A stretch of DNA of 64,000 nt from Rhizobium sp. Pop5 (GCF_024721175.1 NZ_CP099399.1:806001-870000); one strand, 5' to 3'; shown: positions 42,696 to 51,826, counted from the stretch's first letter. Translations and numbers: made by a program. Notes: generated from the sequence alone by a model not told the origin.

Positions 42696-44804
42696 TCACA
42701 TTTTCCCGGCGACCTTGATCGCAAATGCGTACTCAAATGCAATTTCCTCCAGCCGCTGGAAGCGGCCCGAGGCGCCGCCGTGGCCGGCGTCCATGTTCGT
42801 CTTGAGCAGGATCGGCGCACTGCCCGTCGTCTTGTCGCGCAGTTTGGCGACCCATTTGGCCGGCTCCCAGTAGGTCACGCGCGGATCCGTCAAGCCGCCG
42901 AGCGCCAGGATTGGCGGGTAGGGCTTTGCTTCGACATTGTCGTAGGGCGAGTAGGAGGCGATCTGCTCGTATTCGTCCTTGCTTTCGATCGGGTTGCCCC
43001 ATTCCGGCCATTCCGGCGGGGTGAGCGGCAGCGTATCGTCCAGCATGGTGTTGAGCACGTCGACGAAGGGAACGGCGGCGATGAGGCCGGCGAACTTCTC
43101 CGGTGCCATGTTGGCAACCGCGCCCATCAGCATGCCGCCGGCCGATCCGCCTTCGGCGATGATCTTCGCGTAAGACGTGAACTTCTCCTGATTCAGATAG
43201 TCAGCGGCGGAAATGAAGTCCTTGAAGGTATTGGTCTTCTTCTCCATCTTGCCGTCTTCGTACCAAGAGAAACCCTTGTCCTTGCCACCGCGGATATGGG
43301 CGATGGCATAGACGAAGCCGCGGTCGGCGAGCGAGAGACAATTGGTGTTGAAGCCGGCCGGGATGGTGATGCCGTAAGCCCCATAACCGTAGAGCAGGCA
43401 GGGCGCACTGCCGTCGAGCGCGGTATCCCTACGGTAGAGCAGGGTGACCGGCACTTTCTCGCCATCCCAGGCGGGAGCGAAGACGCGGCGGGTGACGTAG
43501 TCGTCCGGATTGTGGCCCGACGGCACCTCCTGCGTCTTGAGCAGCGTGCGCTCGCGCGTCACCATATTGTAGTCGTAGAGCTGCGATGGCGTCGTCATCG
43601 AGGAGTAGGAGAAGCGGATGACATCCGTGTCGTATTCGGCCGCTCCCGAGAGCCCGAGCGAATAGGCTTCCTCAGCAAAGGCGATCGCATGCTCCTCGCC
43701 GGTCTTCCGGTCGCGGATCATGATCTGCGGCAGTCCGTCCTTGCGCTCCAACCAGAGAAGATGGCGGGCATAGGCCATATGGCTGATAACAAGCGTGCCC
43801 GGCTTGTGCGGCACGACTTCGCGCCAGTTTTCCTTGCCCGGCCTATCAACCGGCGTTTCCATGATCTTGAAATCCTTGGCGCCGCCGTCATTGGTGAGGA
43901 TGTAGAAGACGTCGCCGCCCTCGGTCAGCGAATATTCGATGCCTTCCTCGCGCGCCGCCACCAGCTTTGGTTCGGCGAAGAGGTCCTTCGTCGACAGCAG
44001 CCGGTATTCGCTCGTCTCGTGGTCGTGGATGTCGATATAGATGAAGTCGTCGAGCAGCGAGCCACCGACGCCCATGAAGAAGCCGGCATCCTCTTCCTCG
44101 TAGACCAGCCGGTCTTCCGACTGCGGCTGGCCGAGAATGTGGTGGAACACCTTCGAAGGCCGATGATTTTCGTCCAGCGCCGAATAGAAGAAGCTCTTGC
44201 CGTCGGGCGCCCAGACGCCGCCGCCGCCGGTATTTTCGATCCGGTCGGCAAGGTCTTCGCCCGTGGAGAGGTCGCGCACCTTCAGCGTGAAGAATTCCGA
44301 GCCCTTGTCGTCATAGCCCCAGATGCCGCGGCTATGGTCGCTCGTATGGTCGAGACCGGCGAGACGGAAATAGGCCTTGCCGGCAGCTTCCTTGTCGCCG
44401 TCGAGCAGTACGGTGCGGATGGTCTCGTCGGCGACGTCGCCATCGCGGGTGATGCGAAAATAGCGCGGTTGCTCGCCGCCGGTCACGTAGAATGTGCCGT
44501 AGGCATAGGCGCCGTCTTTCATCGGCACCGAACTGTCGTCCTCCTTGATGCGGCCGCGCATTTCGGCAAACAGCGCCTTTTGAAGCGGCTTGGTATCTTC
44601 CATCGCCGCGTTCATATAGGCGTTTTCGGCTTCGAGATGCCGGCGGATGTCGGGATCGAGGATCGACGGATCTTTGAACATCGCTTGCCAATTGTCGGCG
44701 CGCAGCCAGGCATAATCGTCCGTGCGCGTGATGCCGTGGCGCGTATCGGAGGCGGGTTTCTTCGGTGCGGCAGGCGGGGTCGGCAGGCTCTTGAAAGCGG
44801 ACAA
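42696..44804 (-). CDS. ptrB: Oligopeptidase B (S9A serine peptidase)
   Basis: A 702-residue cytosolic prolyl-oligopeptidase-family peptidase that cleaves peptides after Lys or Arg. The N-terminal seven-bladed propeller (about 70-430) is followed by the alpha/beta-hydrolase domain with GYGAYGI, the nucleophile elbow EGGSAGGMLM and the catalytic histidine in DAGHGGASGR. The start is a TTG at 44804 (SAFKSLPTPPAAPKKP) with GGAG seven bases upstream; reading from an upstream ATG at 44906 would add a non-homologous Arg/Ser-rich stretch. Homologues normally begin MSALKSLPTPP or similar. Confidence 0.87.
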   Translation of the reverse strand: MSAFKSLPTPPAAPKKPASDTRHGITRTDDYAWLRADNWQAMFKDPSILDPDIRRHLEAENAYMNAAMEDTKPLQKALFAEMRGRIKEDDSSVPMKDGAYAYGTFYVTGGEQPRYFRITRDGDVADETIRTVLLDGDKEAAGKAYFRLAGLDHTSDHSRGIWGYDDKGSEFFTLKVRDLSTGEDLADRIENTGGGGVWAPDGKSFFYSALDENHRPSKVFHHILGQPQSEDRLVYEEEDAGFFMGVGGSLLDDFIYIDIHDHETSEYRLLSTKDLFAEPKLVAAREEGIEYSLTEGGDVFYILTNDGGAKDFKIMETPVDRPGKENWREVVPHKPGTLVISHMAYARHLLWLERKDGLPQIMIRDRKTGEEHAIAFAEEAYSLGLSGAAEYDTDVIRFSYSSMTTPSQLYDYNMVTRERTLLKTQEVPSGHNPDDYVTRRVFAPAWDGEKVPVTLLYRRDTALDGSAPCLLYGYGAYGITIPAGFNTNCLSLADRGFVYAIAHIRGGKDKGFSWYEDGKMEKKTNTFKDFISAADYLNQEKFTSYAKIIAEGGSAGGMLMGAVANMAPEKFAGLIAAVPFVDVLNTMLDDTLPLTPPEWPEWGNPIESKDEYEQIASYSPYDNVEAKPYPPILALGGLTDPRVTYWEPAKWVAKLRDKTTGSAPILLKTNMDAGHGGASGRFQRLEEIAFEYAFAIKVAGKM

Positions 44805-45041
44805 GGAATGGCTCCGTGGGAATGTCGGTTGGCAAGAGATAGAGGTGCTCCGGCGCCGGATCAAGCGGCAAGGGGACAGACGACCTTCCACAGACAAGGA
44901 GGACACTCCACCCGCATTGCCTTGATGTCACCACATTGTTTAAGAAAGTCCGCTATCTCAGCGAATTTACACGTGCCAAGCCTCCGGCAAGCTGCCGGCG
45001 GTAGGGTGAGAATTGCAGAACAGTAAGGGATTTTGTCCGCA

Positions 45042-45431
45042 ATGCCGAAACGTCTGATCCTGTTTGTGTCGCTGGCCGGCCTTGCCGCCCCCGCCTTTGC
45101 CGTCGATCCCGCCATCAAGAAGCAGCTCGAAAAGCTCGATCCTTCGACCCGTCTGGAACAGAGCTGCGATACCGAGGCGATGAGCCGGATCAACAGCGAC
45201 AGCACCGGCTTCAAGCCCGACAAGGTCATCGCCTATACCTTCAAGGATCCGATCCCCGGCGACAATTCGCTGCAGGCGCCCGGCGCCGTCTTTCGCAGCA
45301 AGGGCGACTGGTACCACCTCTCCTATAATTGCATCACCGGCCCGCAGCATATCAACGTGCGCGAACTCGACTACAAGATCGGTGAAAAGGTGCCGCGCGA
45401 GAAGTGGGATAAATACTATCTCTATGATTGA
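45042..45431 (+). CDS. DUF930-type secreted protein
   Basis: A 129-residue protein with a Sec signal peptide (about residues 1-20, ending AFA). The mature part has the DUF930 pattern: KLDPSTRLEQSCDTEAMSRI, KPDKVIAYTFKDP, then a WYHLSYNCITG segment with the second conserved cysteine, and IGEKVPREKWDKYYL. The family is restricted mainly to Rhizobiales and its role is unknown; two cysteines probably form a disulfide. The ATG at 45042 is used because a TTG at 45033 lies too close to the AAGGGA ribosome-binding site. Confidence 0.75.
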   Translation: MPKRLILFVSLAGLAAPAFAVDPAIKKQLEKLDPSTRLEQSCDTEAMSRINSDSTGFKPDKVIAYTFKDPIPGDNSLQAPGAVFRSKGDWYHLSYNCITGPQHINVRELDYKIGEKVPREKWDKYYLYD

Positions 45432-45531
45432 CGCCGTCGCCGCCTATCCCGGGCGTGGTGACATCAGGCCACATGGCGCCGGGTAGAAATAGCCGGTAGA
45501 AATAACGGATCGAATCGTAGAAATCCGCGAC

Positions 45532-46338
45532 ATGAACAGCATCCTGCTCGCTTCGGCGGTCCTTCTGGGCTCCATATCAACTGCATTGGCGGCCGAAATT
45601 CCGTCAGCGCTACCGGCCGCTGTCGCCCCGGTCGTTGTTGGTCCGGCCCCAAAGGCGCCGGCGCCGAAACTTGTTGAGCCGCATCTGCACATCGCCCGTT
45701 CCAGTGTCGCCGGCCATGCGCGCATCGCGCTCACCTTCGACGCCTGCATGGGCCAGGCAGACGATCGCATCCTTTCCACCCTCGTGCGTGAGCGCATCCC
45801 GGCCACGATCTTCGTCACCGCCCGCTGGTTGAGGCGCAACCCTGCCGCCATTGCCGTGTTCCTGCAGAATCCCGATCTCTTCGAACTTGAAAACCACGGC
45901 GAAAATCATATTCCGGCTGTCGATACGCCGACGCTGATCTACGGCATCGCGTCCGCCGGCTCGCCGCAGGCCGTCAGGCAGGAAGTCGAAGGAGGCGCTG
46001 CAGCCATGGCCGCAGCCGGCATTCCGGCGCCGCACTGGTTCCGCGGCTCGACCGCCAAATATGACCTTTCCGCCATCGGCCAAATCCGCGCCATGGGCTA
46101 TCGCATTGCTGGCTATTCCGTGAACGGCGACGGCGGTTCGCTGCTGGGCGCAGCGATCACCGAAAAACGCATTGCCTCGGCTAGGGATGGCGACGTCATC
46201 ATCTCCCACATCAATCAGCCCACGCACGCGGCAGGTGAGGGCGTGGCTAAAGCGTTGGTCGATCTCAAGGTGAAGGGTACGCAATTCGTCCGGCTTGAGG
46301 ACGTCGAAGATATGGGCGATGACAAGACGACGGAGTGA
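45532..46338 (+). CDS. Polysaccharide deacetylase family protein, secreted
   Basis: A 268-residue NodB-homology protein with a signal peptide (cleavage near residue 20, TALAA) and a Pro/Ala-rich linker. The metal triad is visible as Asp in IALTFDACMGQADD and the two histidines of LENHGENHIP; the late motif DVIISHINQPTHAAG gives the conserved His. The aspartate pair is D-A-C rather than the usual D-D, so catalytic details may differ. It probably deacetylates a cell-surface or peptidoglycan sugar in the periplasm. Confidence 0.8.
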   Translation: MNSILLASAVLLGSISTALAAEIPSALPAAVAPVVVGPAPKAPAPKLVEPHLHIARSSVAGHARIALTFDACMGQADDRILSTLVRERIPATIFVTARWLRRNPAAIAVFLQNPDLFELENHGENHIPAVDTPTLIYGIASAGSPQAVRQEVEGGAAAMAAAGIPAPHWFRGSTAKYDLSAIGQIRAMGYRIAGYSVNGDGGSLLGAAITEKRIASARDGDVIISHINQPTHAAGEGVAKALVDLKVKGTQFVRLEDVEDMGDDKTTE

Positions 46339-46374
46339 TTCGAGACTCCGCGGCACGACGGCCAATCGGAAGCC

Positions 46375-47667
46375 TCATCGCAGCTCATTCTCGGCCCGTA
46401 CCCCATCCTCTCCAAAGCGCGACATGCCCGGACCGTCGCGGTCGAGCGCGAAATCCTCGAACCAGTCGCGATGGATTCCGGAAATCATCGCGCCGATCAT
46501 CTGCGCGGCGAGATAGGAAAAGGTGATGCCGTTGCCGCCGTAGCCATAGGCTGCGAACACGTGTGGCATCTCCCGCAGCGGACCGATCAACGGCAGGCCG
46601 TCGGCGGTCTCGCCGAAAGTGCCGCCCCAGGCGTGTTCAACGCGCGCATCAGCCTTCGGCCACAGCCGTTTCATCTTTTCCTGGAGCGCCACGCTCTTCG
46701 CCGGCAGTTTCCGGTCTCGCGTCTCCGCATCGCTCGTCCCGTCGTCCTCGCCGCCGATGACGATGCGATTGTCAGGTGTCGTGCGCATGTAGAGATAGGG
46801 ATGGCTGCTCTCCCAGATCAGCGTCCTGTCACGCCAGAACATTGCCGGGTCCTGAGACACTGTGGCGAGCGCCCAGCTTGAACTGATGCGGTGGAGCTTC
46901 GGCATGTCGATGCCCGGCATTGAATAGCCGGTCGCAAGCACTGCATGCCGTGCCTCGATGACATGGCCACCGTCCGTCTCCGCCGTCACGCGCTCGCCTT
47001 CGGCGTGAAGTGCCGCGACGGAAGCGCTCACCAGTTGCGCACCGCGTCGGACGGCCGTCTCGATCAACGCCCAGGTCAGGAGCAGAGGATCGGCCTCCGC
47101 CGAGCCGGGGGAGAGGATCGCGCCGTCCCGGTCGAGTTCGAATTGCGTGAAGAGATCGGGATGTTCGAGATAGACGCCTGGCAGGCCGGCGCGGCGACGA
47201 AGCTGGCGCTCCTCCAGAAGGTCGCGTGCGCCTTCCTGGTTGGCGGCGAGATAGAGCGTGTTTCGCGGCCGGAAGCCGCAGGCAATCCCGTTTGCGGCGA
47301 TCAGCTTGGAAAGGCCGGCGACCGAGGCAGCGCTGCGGCGGTAGATGCCGGCGGCACGCTCGAAGCCGTAATAGGACTCGAGCTCGGTCAGCGTGCTGTC
47401 GATTTCCCATTGCAGCATCGCCGTGCTTGCGGCCGTGCTCCCGAGGCCCAGCTGCTCCCTGTCGATGACGGCCACGGAAAAGCCGCGCGCCGTCAGATGG
47501 TCTGCGACCAACGCGCCGGTGATGCCGCCGCCGATGACGGCGATGTCGGTTGAAAAGCTCTGCTGGATCGGTCGCCACGCGGGCCGTATACCGCCTTTCC
47601 CCCAGAGAGAACGACCGCTCACCATCTGGTCGTGATCGGATTCACCGAGATCGAGATCGGATGCCAT
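46375..47667 (-). CDS. FAD-dependent amino acid oxidase-family oxidoreductase (DAO)
   Basis: A 430-residue flavoprotein. The dinucleotide motif DIAVIGGGITGALVADHLTA is at about 40-60, the central ARHAVLATGYSMPG contacts FAD, and the C-terminus has HAWGGTFGETADGLPLIGPL plus YGYGGNGITFSYLAAQMI, all standard for glycine/D-amino acid oxidase-like proteins. Many members are PuuB-like or Rieske-associated; here there is no Rieske domain. The substrate is unknown. Confidence 0.82.
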   Translation of the reverse strand: MASDLDLGESDHDQMVSGRSLWGKGGIRPAWRPIQQSFSTDIAVIGGGITGALVADHLTARGFSVAVIDREQLGLGSTAASTAMLQWEIDSTLTELESYYGFERAAGIYRRSAASVAGLSKLIAANGIACGFRPRNTLYLAANQEGARDLLEERQLRRRAGLPGVYLEHPDLFTQFELDRDGAILSPGSAEADPLLLTWALIETAVRRGAQLVSASVAALHAEGERVTAETDGGHVIEARHAVLATGYSMPGIDMPKLHRISSSWALATVSQDPAMFWRDRTLIWESSHPYLYMRTTPDNRIVIGGEDDGTSDAETRDRKLPAKSVALQEKMKRLWPKADARVEHAWGGTFGETADGLPLIGPLREMPHVFAAYGYGGNGITFSYLAAQMIGAMISGIHRDWFEDFALDRDGPGMSRFGEDGVRAENELR

Positions 47668-47685
47668 CCACGCCTCCCGTTCCGT

Positions 47686-48948
47686 TCACTTCGGCAATTG
47701 CGGTTGCGGTTTTTCCTCGATCAGCAATTCCTCGATGATCGTGATGACGATCAGCGATAGCGGCAGCGCCAGCATCGCTCCGACCGCACCCCACATCCAT
47801 GTCCAGAATAGGATGGCGAGAAATACGACAAAGGGATTGATTTCGAGCCGTCGTCCCATCACCGCCGGGAATATCAGGTTTTCCATGAGGAGATGCACGG
47901 TGAAGAAGGCCGCGGCCGGCATCAACCCGACGAGCAGACCGTCATGGGTGAGGGTGCCGGCGATGGCGATAGCAAGCGTCATCAGCGTGATGCCGAGATA
48001 GGGGATGAAGCTCGACAGGAAGGCGAAGAAGCCCCAGAGCACCGGCGCCGCCAGCCCGCCCGTATAGGCGATGACCGTCATGACGACGCCGAGCCCGACA
48101 TAGATCAGCGAGGCTGTGGCGAAATAGAAGCCGAGGACCTGTTCGACCGCGTTGATCACGCGGATGGCCGCCAGGCGCTGGGTGCGGGTGCGGAAGGTCA
48201 TGATAATAGTCTTGCGCAGGTTGACGCGGCTGGCGAGAAAGAGCAGCAGCGCCGCAAAGAAGATCATCCCCTGCACCACCGCCGGTGTCAGGCTGGTCGT
48301 GACGATATGCAGCACGTTGCCGGTGTTTTCGAGCAGCGCGCCGATCGACATCGGCCCGCTTTCGAATGTCGCCGGGGTGATATGCAGCCATTCGATGCGC
48401 TCGAGATAAGGCATGATGCGGTTGATCGTTCGCTCGGCAAAAGCCGGCCCCTCGTTGGCAAGCGTCATCAGCGGGTCGGCGAGCGAATTGATCAGCAGGA
48501 AGATGACCAAGGCAACGCCGCTCGACAGCATGAACGCATTGGCAAGCCGCGGCACGCCCATCTTGCTGAGCTTTTCCGCTGCCATGCCGAGGATCATGCC
48601 GACGACGACGGCCAGTGTGACCGGGATGAGGATCAGCGACATCAGATAGACGGCGGCAAGGCCGAGTATGGCGAAGATGCCGATGATCGCCCAGGCCATG
48701 CTGACATCCAGCCCGTCCTTTTCCAGCCGGTGCAGCGGCGGGGGCGGCAACTCTTCCGCCGTTTCCTTCAGAGATTGGGCCCAGGCGCTGGTATGACGCT
48801 CGCCGATCGCGATTTTCTTTGCCTGTTTGCGGATGCCGTTGGCGATGCCCATGCGGTAAGGTCCCCGAAGCCCCATTGCTTCGTCACGGAAACGCTCTGA
48901 TGCGGTTCCGGTTCCGCGGGCGTCTCGCGGAAGTCCTGTTGTCGCCAT
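47686..48948 (-). CDS. AI-2E family transporter (PerM/TqsA type)
   Basis: A 420-residue inner-membrane protein with about eight hydrophobic helices after an 80-residue polar N-terminus. The family pattern is clear: a helix pair near residues 90-140, VINAVEQVLGFYFATASLIY, and LWGFFAFLSSFIPYLGITLM followed by LMENLIFPAVMGRRLEINPF. The FP-x-G and N-P-x(5)-L motifs define the group. Substrates include AI-2, Na+ or small molecules in different members; none can be assigned here. The FAD oxidoreductase gene follows 18 bases downstream on the same strand. Confidence 0.84.
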   Translation of the reverse strand: MATTGLPRDARGTGTASERFRDEAMGLRGPYRMGIANGIRKQAKKIAIGERHTSAWAQSLKETAEELPPPPLHRLEKDGLDVSMAWAIIGIFAILGLAAVYLMSLILIPVTLAVVVGMILGMAAEKLSKMGVPRLANAFMLSSGVALVIFLLINSLADPLMTLANEGPAFAERTINRIMPYLERIEWLHITPATFESGPMSIGALLENTGNVLHIVTTSLTPAVVQGMIFFAALLLFLASRVNLRKTIIMTFRTRTQRLAAIRVINAVEQVLGFYFATASLIYVGLGVVMTVIAYTGGLAAPVLWGFFAFLSSFIPYLGITLMTLAIAIAGTLTHDGLLVGLMPAAAFFTVHLLMENLIFPAVMGRRLEINPFVVFLAILFWTWMWGAVGAMLALPLSLIVITIIEELLIEEKPQPQLPK

Positions 48949-49317
48949 CGGCCACTGCGTGGAATTCGACTTCTGCGCCGAAACAAGCTCCCAGCCTGAG
49001 GTTCGGCCTCAAAAGGAGTTAGCCCGACGATTGCAGATGCCGATGAGGCAAAGGCCGCCAAGCCTTACACAACCGATCCACCTTATGCCGACGAGGCGAA
49101 GCTGAAGCCGCCGACCGGCGGCGACGGCCTCGAAGAAGCCGGACCCGATCAATTCCCAACCATCCGGGCCTGGCACCTCCGACGACAATCCTGCATCAGG
49201 CGCGTCTCGGCCGCCGGAAGCGACGGACCGTTCGCCATCTCCGAGCGGGAATGGCGGCGGACCGACACAGGTCTCCACCCCGTCCGGCACCGAGAAAATT
49301 CGATAGAGCCTTCGCGA
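48949..49317. other. Intergenic region with an interrupted, Pro/Ser/Gly-rich reading frame
   Basis: No intact gene. In one plus-strand frame an ATG at 49036 is followed by a TGA after 24 codons; past it the same frame runs to a stop at 49305 and encodes an unusually biased polar segment (PSGPGTSDDNPASGASRPPE, then SPSPSGNGGGPTQVSTPSGT). A second frame upstream gives acidic/lysine-rich sequence (ADADEAKAAKPYTTDPPYAD). Together these could be a small protein gene broken by a frameshift. A short hairpin (TGAGG/CCTCA around TTCGG) precedes it. Evidence is compositional only. Confidence 0.35.
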
Positions 49318-50283
49318 TCAGGCCGAAAGCGTCAGGCCGATGCCCCAGGGATCGCGTAGGAACACGCCGCCGTCGCGCTTCTCGCTCTTGATCTCCAACT
49401 GATCGAGCTTGGAGACCGCGGCATCCAGCGTCGCCTTGTCGTTGAAGCGGATCTTGTAGTCCGAAAGCCCGGTCATGTTGTCGGCGCGCGCACCGGCGCC
49501 ACGGCTGTTCCAGATATTGGCGGCGAGATGGTGATGGTAGCCACCGGTCGCAAAGAAGCTCGCGCCGGGACGGCTCGCCATCAGCGTCAGGCCGAGGACG
49601 TCGCGATAAAAGGCGTCGGCCTGCGGGATGTCGCCGACCTGCAGATGCAGGTGGCCGATCGCTGTCCCGTCCGCCATGCCGCCCCAGCGTTCATCGGGGG
49701 CGCTGTTGTAGAGTGCCTGAAGGTCGAGGCGCAGCGTCGCCATCTCCACTGTGCCGTCCTGGCGGAATTTCCACTCCTCATGCGGCCGGTCGGCATAGAT
49801 CTCGATGCCGTTGCCTTCGGGGTCGGAAAGATAGATCGCCTCGCTGACGAGATGGTCCGAAGCGCCGTCGAGCACGACATTATTATGGGCTGCATGCCGC
49901 AGCCAGCGGGCGAGCTCGGCGCGGTTGGGCATCAGGAAGGCGGTGTGAAAAAGGCCGGCGGCATTGCGCGGCGCGATGCGGGCATCTCTCGTGGTCGTCA
50001 GCGTCAAGAGCGGCACGCCGCCGACGCCGAGCACTTCGCCGCTTGCCGTCTTCTCGATGACCGTCAAGCCGAGCATCGATTGATAGAAGCCGGAAACGCG
50101 GCCGAGGTCAGTCACGACGAGATGCGACTGGTCGATATGGGCGGGCCGTGTCAGCGCATAGGAAGTTTCGGTCGTCATGGATTGTTCTCCTGGCTCTGAA
50201 TTGGCCCATGAAAGGGAAGGCGCACCGGCGGTGGCGGCAAACATGCCGCTGGTGGCAAGCCCGAGGAAGTTTCGCCGGTTCAT
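49318..50283 (-). CDS. VOC-family protein (glyoxalase/extradiol dioxygenase-like) with two possible starts
   Basis: Two VOC modules: residues about 53-160 (HLVVTDLGRVSGFYQSMLGL ... YLSDPEGNGIEIY) and 205-318 (IGHLHLQVGDIPQADAFYRD ... WGIGLTLSA), resembling CatE-like ring-cleavage enzymes. The full frame from 50283 (321 aa) starts with a Tat-like signal, NRRNFLGLATSGMFAATAG, with an A-x-A-like site LSWA near residue 27. An internal ATG at 50178 (286 aa, MTTETSYALTRPAHIDQ) has a far better ribosome-binding site, AGGAGAACAATCC, and is where most homologues begin. The protein could therefore be exported, cytosolic, or made in both forms. Confidence 0.8.
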   Translation of the reverse strand: MNRRNFLGLATSGMFAATAGAPSLSWANSEPGEQSMTTETSYALTRPAHIDQSHLVVTDLGRVSGFYQSMLGLTVIEKTASGEVLGVGGVPLLTLTTTRDARIAPRNAAGLFHTAFLMPNRAELARWLRHAAHNNVVLDGASDHLVSEAIYLSDPEGNGIEIYADRPHEEWKFRQDGTVEMATLRLDLQALYNSAPDERWGGMADGTAIGHLHLQVGDIPQADAFYRDVLGLTLMASRPGASFFATGGYHHHLAANIWNSRGAGARADNMTGLSDYKIRFNDKATLDAAVSKLDQLEIKSEKRDGGVFLRDPWGIGLTLSA

Positions 50284-50401
50284 TCGCCTCTGTCTCTCGG
50301 GTGCCGTACTTGATCCCTATATGGCGGATTCCGATTGTTCACAGAAGATCCGTTTTTGAGGATGAAGCGTTGAGCAGGCGTTGACGATCTCTTGCGTCCA
50401 C

Positions 50402-50415
50402 TTGATCGCGGTCAA
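50402..50415 (+). promoter_or_regulatory. FixK/FNR-type anaerobox upstream of the universal stress gene
   Basis: TTGATCGCGGTCAA matches the TTGAT-N4-ATCAA consensus at nine of ten defined positions. Its centre is about 60 bases before the ATG at 50468, compatible with a class II position near -41 relative to a start site around 50450. This predicts microaerobic induction by FixK/FnrN, a common control of rhizobial usp genes. Confidence 0.7.
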
Positions 50416-50467
50416 TGCGCCCATATCTTCTTTAGGAGAGGCTTATGTATTCGTCATGGAGGGCAAC

Positions 50468-50887
50468 ATGTACAGGAAGATTATCGTAGCGATCGCGCTC
50501 GGCGGTATCGAAAAGGGAGAAATGATCCTCCGCAAGGCCGCGACCCTGCTCGACGACGGCGGCGAGATCATAGCGCTCAACGTCATCGAGGACGTGCCGA
50601 CCTATGTCGCGATCGAACTGCCCGCCAATATGGTCGAGGACGCGATGAAGGATAGCCGCGACAAGCTGCAAACGCTGATCGCCGCAACCGGTATTACCGC
50701 AACCGTCGAGATCCGCCACGGCCCGCCCGCCAAAGCGATCATTTCGACCGCAGAAAGCCACGGCGCCGACCTGATTATCGTCGCCTCGCATGTTCCGGAT
50801 TTTTCCAACTACTTCATCGGCGCCACCGCCGACCGGGTCGTGCGTCACGCCAAATGCTCGGTGCTGGTCGACCGGCAGAAGGTTTGA
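50468..50887 (+). CDS. Universal stress protein (UspA family)
   Basis: A 139-residue cytosolic protein. MYRKIIVAIALG opens the Rossmann-like fold, ADLIIVASHVPDFSNYFIGA is the nucleotide-binding segment (G-x-x-x-x-x-x-x-x-V pattern), and the end RVVRHAKCSVLVDR is the standard C-terminal signature (H-x-x-C-S-V-L-V). The ATG at 50468 follows GGAGGGC; an earlier in-frame ATG at 50381 would start inside the FixK box region. A FixK/FNR site upstream suggests induction at low oxygen. Confidence 0.87.
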   Translation: MYRKIIVAIALGGIEKGEMILRKAATLLDDGGEIIALNVIEDVPTYVAIELPANMVEDAMKDSRDKLQTLIAATGITATVEIRHGPPAKAIISTAESHGADLIIVASHVPDFSNYFIGATADRVVRHAKCSVLVDRQKV

Positions 50888-51016
50888 CCTTCCGTTGAAG
50901 GGCGGCGGGCGCTTGCGGCCTGTCACGAAGATTTACCGCTGCGCGGTTCGTCGCAGTTGCGCCCCCGCCCGTTCGATGAGACGATCTCAGTCGGGTTATG
51001 AAACGGGCGGGCGTGC

Positions 51017-51685
51017 ATGGCCGAGTTCAACGGCATTCGCTGGGCTTATGACAGATACGAACTGATCGCCGACGGTATTGTCCACGGCGTCGGGCTCGTG
51101 CTGGCGCTGGTTGGAGCGACCGTGCTGATTTTCTATGCCACGGTCTGGAGTTCCTACGGCGAGCTTGCCGCCGCCTGGATCTATAGCGTCGGGCTGGTTC
51201 TGACGCTTGCCATTTCCTTTTCCTACAATGCCTGGCCGGTCTCGCGCACGAAATGGTATCTGCGCCGTTTCGATCATTCGGCGATTTTCATCCTGATCGC
51301 CGCCACCTATACGCCATTTCTCGAACGCGGCGCCGATGAGCCGCTGCTCTTGTTCATGCTGGTGGCGATCTGGCTGTTCGCCGCCGCCGGCATCATCCTG
51401 AAATGCGTCTTTCCCGGGCGATATGACCGTTTTGCCATCCTGCTCTATCTCGCCATGGGCTGGAGCGGAGTCCTGGTCGCCGAGCCCGTCGCTTCGCGCA
51501 TTCCTTTCGCCTCGATGTTGCTGATCATCATCGGCGGCGTGATCTATTCGCTGGGCGTCATCTTCCACATCTGGGAGAAGCTGCGTTTCCAGAACGCCAT
51601 CTGGCACGGCTTCGTCGTCACGGCCGCGGCCGTTCATTATTCGGCGGTTCTCACCTGCTTCAGCCTGTCTACACCGGGTCTCTGA
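51017..51685 (+). CDS. HlyIII/YqfA family membrane protein (PAQR-like)
   Basis: A 222-residue inner-membrane protein with seven hydrophobic helices. Family motifs: ELIADGIVHGVGLVLALVG near the start (the conserved His in helix 1), LRRFDHSAIFILIAATYTPF in the middle, and GVIFHIWEKLRFQNAIWHGF near the end, giving the Asp/His residues of the metal site found in the PAQR/HlyIII superfamily. The role in bacteria is uncertain; hemolysin III is a historical name. Confidence 0.85.
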   Translation: MAEFNGIRWAYDRYELIADGIVHGVGLVLALVGATVLIFYATVWSSYGELAAAWIYSVGLVLTLAISFSYNAWPVSRTKWYLRRFDHSAIFILIAATYTPFLERGADEPLLLFMLVAIWLFAAAGIILKCVFPGRYDRFAILLYLAMGWSGVLVAEPVASRIPFASMLLIIIGGVIYSLGVIFHIWEKLRFQNAIWHGFVVTAAAVHYSAVLTCFSLSTPGL

Positions 51686-51826
51686 ACCAGAACCATTCCT
51701 CAGCCGTCTGTCTTTCGCATCCGCCGTTTACATCTCCCGAGGCGAAGCGTATGCCGCCCTACAGCGCCGCACGTCTTTCCCGACGCGCAAAACACGATGC
51801 GAAGCAGACATTCGGACCAGGCAATC

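Noticed and set aside
42243..45026. A very long plus-strand open frame (over 900 codons) opposite the oligopeptidase B gene
   Set aside because: Its product is rich in Arg, Ala, Gly and Val with no domain, and the minus strand encodes a complete, well-conserved S9A peptidase. This is the usual antisense shadow of a GC-rich gene.
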